From Cyanoderma ruficeps (Eukaryota; Chordata; Aves; Passeriformes; Timaliidae), in assembly GCA_008694505.1 (NCBI GenBank), contig VZDJ01007755.1:10199540-10263539 (forward strand): 64,000 nucleotides of DNA. The letters run 5' to 3'. Both the position numbers and the translations under genes were made by a program. This document shows positions 53,671 to 64,000 of the stretch, in pieces (position 1 is the first letter of the stretch; the number at the start of each line of letters is the position of its first letter). The notes beneath the pieces were generated by a model, which worked only from the letters and a program-made list of their open reading frames with translations, ran no database searches and had not been told where the DNA came from.

Positions 53671-53805
53671 ACCAGAATAGAAAGGCTCACCAGACACACA
53701 GATCACATCCTGCTCCTGGATCATCAAAATGTCTTTGGCTAAGTGCAGTCGCACTTTGAAAGGCTCCTGGTTACCATCCTGCAGCAAACAAACCCCTGTC
53801 TTTGT
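53671..53805 (-). CDS. SNTG1: SNTG1 coding exon: N-terminal half of PH1 (about residues 10-54)
   Basis: This 135-bp exon is 45 codons long and phase 0 at both ends. The acceptor is a pyrimidine-rich tract ending AAG before ACAAAG, and the donor is GGT|GTAAGT. The translation starts TKTGVCLLQDGNQEP and ends VSGEPFYSG. It differs from the mammalian gamma-1 protein, as I recall it, mainly by V for I in GVCLL. It forms the first strands of the PH domain that the PDZ domain splits in two, a hallmark of syntrophins. The preceding exon, which should carry the start codon and about nine residues, is not recognisable in the next 10 kb upstream. An ATG lies upstream in the same open frame, but it is intronic and beyond the acceptor, so it is not taken as the start. 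Confidence 0.97.
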
Positions 53806-54740
53806 CTTCAAAGGAGGGAAGAAAGAGAAAAAATTATTTTCAGTTAGCACTTGGAATTGCTAGAAGTGGTATTTTGAATTAGAATACTTGATAGATAGGT
53901 ACAGTCACCATAAATATGTTAACAAATACCCAGAACTATTTTCAATTATCACTGTATTTACAGTGTTTGAACTATAAGAGAAGAAATGTTACAGTAGTAA
54001 ATAGTAAAGGCAGATTTTGCAATAATAGGGTGCCATTTCACCCATGATGATTTTGTGAAACTCCCTCCAAATTGCTTCACATCAGCTGTGTTCTTATTTT
54101 CTGTCTTTTCATTAAATGGTGACAACCCACTTGGACATGAAATGAAAGCTGATCCTCCATATATCACACCATTTTTGACACAGAAATACATACAATGACA
54201 CCTTCAAACCAGCCAGATATGAGTACCAACAGCTACATGAACCCACCTGTGGCCTATTTATTCCTTGTCTGTGAATACAACATCGATTTAACTTTTTTAT
54301 GTTCCTTTTCAAATTAGGATACTGAGCTAAGAAAAAGAGAAAATAAATCAAAGACTAAAACTCCCTGTAATAACTTAGTTCTTCCTACATTTCTGCATTT
54401 TACATTTATGGCTAAAGATCAGGAATACTGTAGGATTCTTCCATATATAATAAATAATTTTTTCAGCAATTAACAGTGCCTTTGCAGTAGCATGTACATA
54501 CTTGTACTATCTTTTGGGGCATTATACATGAGAGAATGAGCGCTGAAAAAAGTTGGCAAATGAAAGTATCATCAGTATTTAATTTTCCCTGAAGGTTATG
54601 TTGAAAACAACACGCTTCCTAACACTTTGTCAGTGAACAAAATTCCTACTGGTACAGCATTTTTTTTAATATGAGAAATCTGCTTAGAAGCAATCTAAAA
54701 ACTCAGGCTTACAAGTAATTTACCAGCATAAGTATTTGCA

Positions 54741-54810
54741 TAGATACATATAGAGAGAGAGAGGGAGGTTATAGATATAGATAGATATTGATATTGATAT
54801 AGATAGACAC
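54741..54810. repeat. GATA/GA compound microsatellite
   Basis: Interrupted AGAGAG, ATAGATAG and ATTGATATTGAT units. Confidence 0.85.
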
Positions 54811-55481
54811 ATATGTATCTCAGAAGAAAATTCACATATAAAAAGTATTGAAAAACTTTGATTCATCAGTGCCAATAACAAAACCTTCACTTCCCAGAGG
54901 TCAGATTTCAATCCACCCACTGTAAAAAGTTGACTTAAGAGGAGATCAAGGAAAGAAAAGTATTTCTCTGAACTTTAAGTGCCAAGGCTGACCTGGCTGA
55001 ATCTGAAGGCTCTTTCTTAGACAGGAGTTTAAAAGAGGATTTGGAAGATCTCCCCATAATGTGCCCTTACATCCACAGCATGGAGAGAACAAACACAAAT
55101 ATGGAACTGACAGTAGGCCACTGGCAAAAGAGAAGTTTAAATCTCTCTCACAAGGCTTTAAAAGAGGTGGAAAGGTCGAGGACAATCTTTAAATAGCTCT
55201 ATATAATGTTCTCCACTGACAAACTGTTCTGTCACTTCTGTTCCATACTCAACACTCAAACTTTGGAAATTGTTTTTTCTTGGATGTCAGGAGCAAATGT
55301 GTATAACTCAGCCATGACTCTGAAAGTGGCTCTCAGATTGCTTTATTCTTTTTAATCTAGGTAAGAAGAAGAAAAAAATGAAGAGCTCCATACATTGAAC
55401 TCACACTGAGGTCAGTCAAACCTCTGGTCAACAGTCATCCCACACCATTTTTCTAATATTAAAATGTCTTTTTTTGTTGTT

Positions 55482-55483
55482 NN
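55482..55483. other. Two ambiguous bases inside a poly-T tract
   Basis: NN within TTGTTGTT-NN-TTTTTTTTT. This probably marks unresolved homopolymer length. Confidence 0.95.
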
Positions 55484-58400
55484 TTTTTTTTTGTGAACAA
55501 GGTAAGAGAGAAAGTGATAAATGTGCACAGACAAAATAAATGGATCACAGTAGGAATTAGGTTTTCAGTACCACTGAAAAATTCTCTCATATCATACATA
55601 AAATGTTTCAATATTAAAATAAAGAGTGATAATGTCTTTGGAACAACTTCTTTACACACTAAGATGTCTCTTCTCTTCTTGGAGTTGTGAAGGAAGCAGT
55701 AACAATGGAAGTTGAATAATGTGGATTGTAAATAATTATGGTCAAACAAAGGGGCTAAAACTTACAAAAAGGCTTTCTTCTACAGCAGTTTTCAACATGC
55801 CTTACCTCCTCCCTGGGTAACTGGCAATAGAATAAATTCTGTCCCTCATACACTGCATATAGCAACTCTGCCTTACTTGTTTGCACATTTCTGATTTGGT
55901 CAATAACCCCATAAAATCTCTAGAGTCTTTCTGCAAAAGCTGAGGGACTACTTTGTAGGAATTAGAGACAACCACAGCAGGCACAATTAGACATTGGAAT
56001 AAAATTAAAATTCAAGTCAGTTTCTAAATGCATATTAGCTGAGCTTATTCAACCTGAACGAGCAAATCAATGGGAACAGCAAAATATTTTGGCCCTTGGA
56101 AAGATTGATCACACACACTCAGGGACCTTATTTACATCAGACATTCTAAAATGTAATGAACCACTTTACTGTTGTTGGGTTTTATGAAAGCTAGTTTACA
56201 ATACAGTTCAAAATTAAATCTTCAATTATACTACCTCCTTCCCTCTCCTACCTGACAGCTGCATTAACCACCACGTTAAGGAGAAGAATGTAGTTGAGTT
56301 TCATTAGGTAACTTCAAAAGAAGACCTTGTGAACAAAGACTGGAATTTACTTGTTTCGTTTTTGTCTGTTGAAACCTCTTTCTTGCTGCTTTCACCCACA
56401 CCCTTCAAAGTATTCCACAAACTGAGTAAACTAAAGATATTAGTTCCTGCTCCAGAGCTGGAAATTGGGGAAGACAACCTGTATATATACTTTAATGTAA
56501 ACTGCTATGCACACCAACATTTTTATTCATGTGGCCCCAGCAAAATTATTCTGATCAGCTATTATTCTGTACAGCCTATAGCCCTGCCCTCTCTTATATT
56601 TGAAGAGTTTAGATGGTGTGCAAGTGTGTGTACAAGTGTGCGTGAGCTGTGGGAATACAGAACTATGGCTGATATTGGCTTTTTTTCCCCGATACCAATT
56701 TTTAAGAGATTCCATGTGAGGCTGTGCTAAAACTTTTCCCTTCAAGCCTTCTTCATGTCACTGGTAGAGGGCTGAGCCCTACTCTTGTCTTACAGTAGTA
56801 AGACACAAACAGCACATCAGCTGGGCTGCTGGGCCATGCAAGGCTTCCCCTTGTGCTCAAAAGTGTGACACACTGCATCACCTCACAGCAAACATGCAGA
56901 GAGAAGCAGAGGTCAGCTGACAACAGTTTGCTAACCCAATAAACCTTGACTGAGCCCAAATCACCACGAACATCACCTTATTTATAGAGTTGGGCTCCTG
57001 TGCTGCAAAGATGGGAAGAAAACTGAGTGTTTGAAGTTGCACATTTTTATGAAGCGGAGGTGGTGTGTTAGGGAATGCATATGAAAGCATTGTAAAGAGG
57101 TGAAAAAGAAAAAGTTTCCATATGAGGGAAGAGCCTGTGGCTTCAAGCAAAAGCAGTGATGAAGAAAGGTGGTGGTACCTAAGTAACAGATGCAGTGAAT
57201 GTTGCACCCACACAAGGCTGCCTGTCATCTCATTCGACACAGTTTTCAGCTGAGTTAGGTAAGAACACTGATGTGGCAAGAGCTGATGTCCTGGGAACTG
57301 CTTACAGTTCCTGAGCTAATATAATTACAAGAGAGACTGAAAACTGATCTCCCTGTGCTTTGTCACACCAGTCTGTGGTGAACTTTGTGCTTCAGGTCAC
57401 TATCAGAGAAGAGTACAGGTGGGCAGAGCCCTTAAGCCCTCTGCTTTTCCAGAGAATATGGTCACACTCTGATCATTATTAGCAACAAGGCAATGAAAAA
57501 AGGAGGCCACTTAAAAATTATACCCTGACTTACTGCACATTGTCCATGGGGGCTGTGTAAAAGATCTGGCCTAAAGATTCCTTTCCTAAAAGAAATTAAT
57601 AAATTCTTACTAAAACTAACATTCCACATTTGTTAAACAGACTTCACAAATATTTAAAAATTGATTTCAGAAAAATACACATGAAAACTACAGTTTCTAC
57701 ATTTATACTAGCAGCAGAGTACCTACAAAACACATACCAAAATAAATACTGCAGGAGAAACATGATTTAAAGCTACCTGTTGATTTAGCAGTCAATTTCC
57801 TGCAGAACTTCCAAAATCAGTATTTTTTTAATTTATCTGGGCTATGCAAGTCTGCTGGCAGATTTTCTGTTTATTTTTTTTTTCCATTTTATATCTTTGG
57901 TTTCTTTCCCTGTCATTTATGACAAGGAAAAAAAAAAACTAAAACATTTCCTATGTTTTGTTCTTGAAGAGAGTTTTTCAGACTTTCAGGCAGTTTTAAA
58001 TACTCATAATTAGTTTTCAAGACATGGCTGCATCTTCTCCTTTATAGTACTTTATCTATGTCTTTGGCCCTACAGTAGTAAAACAAACTATTTAGCTTCG
58101 CTTCTCATAGTTTCATATCAGCAGGAAGAATTCAACAAATATCCCAGAATAGTTTAGTCCACGAATGAGTGGAAGAAAGAAAGAGGGGAAAAAAAAATAA
58201 TCTCAGCACATTTTCTATGCAAGGTGACCTGATTTTTAGTTTCTACCTTGACTGTTATGTCCTAAAATAAAGTGAGCCTCTGCAATTTAGTTTTAAGCCC
58301 TGAAATTTATTTCTACTATCAAGAACATGATAGCAGTAAGGAGAATGGGTTACAAAACTGCCTTAAATGTGTACCTAGCTCCTTGAGATTAATATCCACC

Positions 58401-58509
58401 CTTTTGGATGCTTATTTGAACTGAGGCTGACCTCAGGGTATTTGGAGATATGCCTGTCACTGCTTCATAATCGTAAGTATAATAATAAAAAAGGAAATTG
58501 AATCAGAGG

Positions 58510-58555
58510 TTTAAGGAGGTAATGGCATTGGATTTAAGGAGGTAATAGCAATGGA
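58510..58555. repeat. 23-bp tandem duplication
   Basis: Two copies of a unit starting TTTAAGGAGGTAAT and ending GGA, with two mismatches. Confidence 0.9.
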
Positions 58556-59738
58556 TTCAAGAGGCAGGAATATGTGTCAGAACCATATATGGGATGTTTT
58601 TTAAACATTCCAGATACACATTCTGTGGAGGTTTTGCTATCTTAAGTGAAAAGCACTTATATTGTCAAAAACTGGAATGCAGCCCAGACACACAGGGATG
58701 TGTTCAGCTTGTCATTCAGAGCCTCTTCAATCAGATACCAACATTTTCCAATCCAAGGGACAGCAAGTCCATTCCTGCATATGAATTGTATACTTCAGTC
58801 TGAAAGAACTGCAGAAAAATTCAGAATTTGGACTTGAACTTATTTTAATTTGATTTGTCAGGTATTTGCCAAGTAAATATTTGTTGTGGTATTCTTTCTA
58901 AGTGATTTTATTGAAAGAATAAATTCCTATAGAGAAAGTCCTTGTTTCATACAGTCTGCAATACAAAATGTAAATCAGACATTTGGAAAAAAAATACATA
59001 AATATGTATATATATGAGCTTTTTACTAAGCTAAGGTACTTTTTCAGAGCAAAAATTTTCTTTTTCTGCCGCTGATGTCTGAATTTCCAGTGAGCTTACT
59101 GTGACTATGGAGTTGAACCCAAGAGGTACGGTAATATAAAATTGAAGGCTATTGTGAGAACATGTATGTTTCTTCAAATTTACTTCACCTATTACATGAC
59201 ATTCTAACAGATATTGTAGATTATCAGGCATTTTCCATCATGTGATTTTGAGATTAAATCATGAGTTGAAGCTTCATTTAACAAAAAAACCCAGAAATCC
59301 ATGGTATTAGAAACCACAGTATTGCTGTTTAACAGCATTTATAAACAAAGGAAAACAGCAGCTTAATCTGAAATGTGTAAATCAGAAAATGGCATAAAGG
59401 TGACTAGAAACAGACCATGAAAGTATATGGCAATATTTAGGGAAGAAATTCAGGAGAAAGTTAAATATAGCTTAAAATTTAAAACACGTTTTGCTGCAGG
59501 AAAGCCCCCCCAACTAGATGGATGTCGAAATAGAGGTCCTGCACCTTTGAATAACAGAACATATCAAATTATAAAGCTTGTGAAAAGAATATTTATAGAA
59601 TTCATAGAGCAAACAGTTTACCAATTCAAATTAATCCTTCAAAGAAACAATGGACACTACTGTGAAAATAAATGAATAGAGTGTAAGCAGGAAAATGAAT
59701 GGAGTATTTATTAACTTATTTAAGTTTGATGTTATACT

Positions 59739-59752
59739 GGGGGGGAGGGGGG
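59739..59752 (+). repeat. G-rich run
   Basis: Seven G, one A, six G. It is an isolated purine-rich run, long for this AT-rich background. Confidence 0.85.
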
Positions 59753-62735
59753 AAAGCCAAGGTATTAGAAGAACGAGATTTCAAAAAGTCAGAAGGCTGC
59801 TACTGCAGCTTGTTCATAAAGTACATGTAAAATATGAACTTTAAGAAAAAATTGTAGGAGAAAATGTTATAATGCATTAATCATCCCAAGTCTTCAATTT
59901 CAGCAGAAGGATACTTTCACTGCAGAGGACAGTATTATGTCAGAGACTGAGGTTATCTTTCAAGAGATAGTTTTCAGAATATAGAATAAGGTCAAGTGAG
60001 TACAGGAGAGCGTTTTAAAAACCCAGTGACTCTGTGATTTATGCTCTTGTAAAGTTCAAAAAGCTTGGGATAAAAAGTAAAAGAGGAGCTGGATAGTCTT
60101 ATAGTTTAAAAATTGTTAAATAGAAGAACCAACAAAACATTATTTGCTGATCAGTGAGGGAAAAGAGCACGGAATACTGAATAATGAAATATGAAACAGC
60201 GAAAAAATTCCCACAAGTATCAAGCAGAGAAGCCACACACAAAAAAAATTTAAAATATCACCTCTTCAGATACCAGGTAGTTTCCCTTAAAAAATGTGTG
60301 TAAGTGTGTAAGATCTCCCCTTTTTGTAGTACCATTTGAACTGTCTAGCATGGAAGTTATTTTCTTGCAGAATAAAACTACTTTGTGATGCCTTGAAAGG
60401 CAGCACAACCTGATGATAAGATGCTCGGGGGAGAAAATAATCATTAGGATTCTTGAAATCTGCTTGAGATTTGAGATTTGAAAACAAACTCTACCTGTCC
60501 ACATATCTGTGTTTAATCTCTCATAATAACCCTGACAGCTCCAATCAGATCTCCTGTAGGAACTTAGGCACAAAGTGCATATGCAGGTACTTATAAGGGG
60601 ACAAGACCATTTCAGTGTTCAAATCTCAAACCAAATCTCACTAGTAGACACTAGAAGAAATTAGGGATGTATGAAAGCAGAACTACTATGAAAGAACTAA
60701 GGCTCCCTCAGAGACCTCCAGTGTACTAGAGTGGCAGTTAATTAGAATGAAAAGTGGTTTAAGGAAAAAAAAATTGAGTATGTCATGGACACAATGAAAA
60801 ACATGCCGTAGCTGCAGTGCATCTATGTGGAAAATTTTGGTTTTGTGCTAATTGAAACTCAGCTCAAACCATTTACTGCCATTACTAAGGATGGAAGTGC
60901 CAACAAGAATATGAGCTGCATTCACCAGTTTGGGAGAGAAATCTCAGTTTTTCTGCAGTGCAGTGGCTACAGCACCAGGGTATGCAAATGAAAGAAAACA
61001 AAAAGGGGAAGAGGACGATCAAATAGTCAAGATGCTTCAAATAGTCAAGACAGCTTTTACTGCTGTTATCAGAAATTTCTTAGTAACTATTCTGGCATAG
61101 AAGACTACAGACATTCTTCCCACATATGTAGTATGATTGAGAATTTGATACATAGGGGATGGAGGAGATAGAAGCCTGAAAGTTTTAAATGCATTGACTA
61201 GAGAACCAATTAAACAAAAATATCTGAAGCAAAGATTACAGCTACTTTACCTTTCGTATTCAATAGTTGAAATAAATAAAATATCAGCAAAATGTTTGTG
61301 GCTTGAAATGACTAAACTACTGCCAAAGACGTGCCAAGATGGAACAGAACCACATGGTAATTAAGGGTGTAGTGCCACAATGGTCTTTTCCTCAGCTGCT
61401 ACTGTCACTTTTATAAGAAGCTCAAGTGCCAGATGAAGTTTTGGTGACAAATCTGGCAAATTCTAAGGTATGAAGAAAATTTTATTAAAAGTAATAGCTG
61501 AAAGGTATATAATGGGACTTGAAATACCTGACAGAATGGATGATTACACCTTATACTGACCTCAAATTAAACATTTCATTAAATAAATAATTAATTAATA
61601 CTTGGATGGATGAGATTTAAAGTCCAAATAACACCCTGCCCAATTCCATCAGCCTATTGAAAGTCCATTACCACAGCCTCAAAGGGCCACAGGACTGCAA
61701 TGGCAAGTGGGAACCCAAATTAGGGATGCAGAAAGGGACACCCAGTCTGGGTTCCCTACCAGGGATCTCCCAGAACAGTTTAAGCTCCAGTGCCTGAGTG
61801 TGAAACCCGTTACACTAAGAAAATGCCATAGCACCTCTTGGAGTGAACAGAGGTCAGTGCCTGGGAGCATGGGACACACAATGGAATGCAGTTTTGGATT
61901 GACTAAGGCCTGTAAAAACATATATGGATTGATGTAGTGTATATGTGTGCTCTGTCTCCATATGCCTCCTGGGGATACATCTTCACCCTCATGACTGTTC
62001 TGGACCCAGGCAAACAGAGCTGCAGCAGCCTCCCCTCTCCTGGGCTTTCAGATCTAGTTGACTCTATTTTCTCTCAAACAAAAATCAAAGCAGATGATGC
62101 ATTACAATGATACTGCTAAGGTTTTAGTTAAAAATTACAATCCATGCAAGCATAAGGCTGCTGATTATTTATCTAGACACAGGAATTAGATGAAAGTAGG
62201 TTGAAAATCTGTATTTTATTAACTTCTTTTTGGGAGGAAAGAGATAGACCATAGTCTTGGAAGTGACACCACTGATTCTGTGGCACAAACCCCATTTTAC
62301 ACAAAACATATAAACTGGAGCTGAATTCATCTCATTTAATTTCATTTAAATGCTAGTTAAAGGATCTTCTTTTTGGTCTCCAAATTATGGAGTTTTTTTA
62401 GAATGGGTGGATTCATCCCCTCTTTCCCTTGTCTGGGAAGCCTTGGAAGCTCTGGAAATCAGGTGATTTTTAAAAAGCTAAAATTAAAATCAGTGCCCCA
62501 GTTAGAAACTAGACACAGAATGAAACAGATCTGTCAGTGTACTTTCACTGTAAAGGCTAAGATAGGGCTCATATGTCAAGTTGTCTTTCTGTGGCTGCTC
62601 TTGTCATCATGTCTGCTGGACACAGAGTGAAGTCAATTACCACTAAATAGCCTATAGAGTTTAAAGAATAACATTAAAAAACTATGAAAATAATACTTAT
62701 CTTCCTCTTCACCTGAATGAGTGCATTCAAAAAGA

Positions 62736-62753
62736 AATAATAATAATAATAAA
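62736..62753. repeat. AAT trinucleotide microsatellite
   Basis: About five AAT units followed by interrupted AAAACCA-type repeats. Confidence 0.8.
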
Positions 62754-62814
62754 ACCAAAACTAAAACCAAAATGCTCTAATAACATGCTTTAACTCTTGG
62801 TCAGCCATGAAGCA

Positions 62815-62873
62815 GTTAGGAAGTGAGACGACATGATCATTGCAGCCTCCTTCCAACTGAACATATTCTATTT
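62815..62873 (+). mobile_element. Short CR1 3'-end relic
   Basis: CATGATCATTGCAGCCTCC followed by TTCCAACTGAACATATTCTA resembles the CR1 3' terminus (GATGATCTTTGAGGTCCC, TTCCAAC, CATTCTATGATT). The match is short and diverged. Confidence 0.55.
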
Positions 62874-63989
62874 GAAAAGCCAAACGTCAAGATTAATAAG
62901 AATGATTTCTTCCATACAAATAATCTTGGATATAGTGCTATAGAATTTACACCATGCATGCATTTTCTGAGGTATTAAAGCCTAGAAAAAAACCATCCTA
63001 GAAAAACATCTCAGTATTCTTTCCCAAAGGCAAGGTTCATTTTAATATTGCTTTTTGACCCGACTATTCCACTCAGAATGCTGTCATTATTTATTGTTCT
63101 TTAGTCTGCTTATTTTCTCTTCTCCCCTAATTTATTATAACTGACTCTCAAGTCACAACTGGTTTTTGATGCAGCTAAATCTTGATTTTAGTGCTGTTGC
63201 AATCCCTTCACTTCTATTTTTTCATGGAATCATGGTCACACTTAAAGTTCTAGCCAGTTTTCTTGTTTCCAGTTCTACCTTCCTAAATGCTGTTTGTGGT
63301 TTTCAGTGTACAGGTAATTGTCATGATTTTTTAATTATAATAATGCACTAAAATAATTACATAATTTGCTGTAAATGGTTCTCACTGCATCTCAATTGAT
63401 GAAGTTGTTAAAATCACATTAAAACAACTGTTCATAGACAATCACTGAGTAAATAAAAAGCCCTTGCTAATGTCTACAACATTTTATTTGCTTTCTTTAA
63501 GGCAAATTAGTATAAACACAGAGAGCACTTCCCTCATCTCTAGTGGAGGGAGACTGAAGTACTTTCCACTGACATTATGAAACTAATTCTAGGCAAAAAT
63601 TACTCTCTCACCTCACTAAAACTGAATGGAATTTCTTTTCATTTTGGTCATGTTCACAGCTTCCCTTCTCCCCACCCACCTTTCTCCCATACTTCTACAT
63701 TTCCCCCTTGATTCTGCTGAACAGCATCAGGCAGATTCCTGACTCCATTGATGTTTTTCTTCATGTGCAGGCTTTCAGACACAAACAATTCAAGAAGAGC
63801 AAAGCTCACACAAAACGTAGCTGCCTGCACCTACACTGTGCCTAAAGAGGTAAATGGGAACAGAGGTGAGGTCTAGTGATGAATTCCTTCATTTTCCACC
63901 AAAAAGTCCATCCGCCACCATGAACTGATCAGCTGAATAACTTACATGTGACTATATAACTCCTAAAACTTCAGGGGAAGAAATAAAAA

Positions 63990-64000
63990 GGGGGGGGGGG
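63990..64000 (+). repeat. G homopolymer at the window end
   Basis: Eleven G at the very end of the window after AAATAAAAA. It may continue beyond the edge or mark a contig end or sequencing artefact. Confidence 0.8.

Larger units (their letters stand above)
2010..53805 (-). other. SNTG1: SNTG1 gene body (partial, nine internal coding exons)
   Basis: This is the visible part of the gamma-1-syntrophin gene, read right to left. Syntrophins are cytoplasmic membrane-associated adaptors that bind dystrophin-family proteins and recruit PDZ ligands. The gamma-1 form is mainly neuronal and is reported to bind diacylglycerol kinase zeta. Nine exons of 135, 57, 58, 44, 42, 103, 83, 131 and 130 bp join with compatible phases into one uninterrupted 261-codon reading frame. 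That frame follows the family order PH1a, PDZ, PH1b. Introns in transcription order are about 11.0 kb, 6.1 kb, 2.3 kb, 107 bp, 19.5 kb, 1.4 kb, 5.2 kb and 5.4 kb. The initiator exon and the PH2 and syntrophin-unique exons were not found in the window. No frameshift or internal stop interrupts the joined exons, so the gene looks intact. Confidence 0.97.
53806..64000 (-). other. SNTG1: SNTG1 upstream intron (incomplete)
   Basis: Sequence upstream of the first recognised exon. I searched for a reverse-complement exon giving an initiator Met, about eight residues and a phase-0 GT donor, and found none convincing. The stretch holds a GATA-type microsatellite (54741-54810), an NN (55482-55483), a 23-bp tandem duplication (58510-58555), G-rich runs, an unclassified GC-richer block (about 61620-62060) and a CR1 relic (62815-62873). 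Confidence 0.7.

Noticed and set aside
56329..57279. Two 133-codon open frames on opposite strands
   Set aside because: No family resemblance. The region is only slightly less AT-rich, and the lengths are compatible with chance.
60262..60573. Minus-strand open frame ending SEE before a GT, in phase with the first SNTG1 exon
   Set aside because: The last residues and phase resemble what an N-terminal exon could have, but the rest does not match the known short N-terminus. The match is probably coincidence.
1..64000. Bacterial or phage-type systems, CRISPR arrays, tRNA or rRNA genes
   Set aside because: Interrupted gene structure, GT-AG introns and CR1 elements show vertebrate nuclear DNA. 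No regularly spaced repeats or cloverleaf sequences were seen by eye.

Overview
The window is AT-rich vertebrate nuclear DNA, almost certainly from a bird. CR1 retrotransposon copies occur in both orientations with the avian 3' signature (an ATTCTATGATT-type tail). A decayed avian-type endogenous-retrovirus LTR is also present. The only securely supported gene is gamma-1-syntrophin (SNTG1), on the minus strand. Species cannot be fixed from the sequence alone.

Nine consecutive internal coding exons of SNTG1 can be placed at base resolution between 53805 and 2010. All nine have GT donors and AG acceptors, and their phases join without a break. They total 783 nt, about 261 codons, and by comparison with the mammalian protein correspond to roughly residues 10-270 of about 517. 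In transcription order they are 53671-53805, 42585-42641, 36458-36515, 34126-34169, 33977-34018, 14345-14447, 12842-12924, 7521-7651 and 2010-2139. They encode the first half of the split PH1 domain, the whole PDZ domain, and the second half of PH1. The start-codon exon lies outside the window beyond 64000. The PH2 and C-terminal syntrophin-unique exons lie below position 1.

Region by region: 1-2009 is downstream intron. 2140-12841 holds two introns carrying the LTR (about 6100-6576), a plus-strand CR1 (about 8300-9690) and a minus-strand CR1 (about 10323-11400). 14448-33976 is a 19.5 kb intron with a plus-strand CR1 (about 17195-17832), a short CR1 relic near 16011, and a small plus-strand open segment behind a good splice acceptor at 28408. 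34019-34125 is an unusually short intron of 107 bp. 34170-53670 holds three introns with simple repeats and a 42-base poly-A tract interrupted by an N. 53806-64000 is upstream intron with one more CR1 relic near 62815, and it ends in an 11-base G run.

No operon, CRISPR array, rRNA or tRNA was seen, and no convincing previously undescribed system. The best leads are possible nested plus-strand exons inside SNTG1 introns, the tiny intron splitting the PDZ coding region, and two phase-0 small exons whose skipping would remove PDZ parts without a frameshift. All are testable with RNA-seq and cross-bird alignment.
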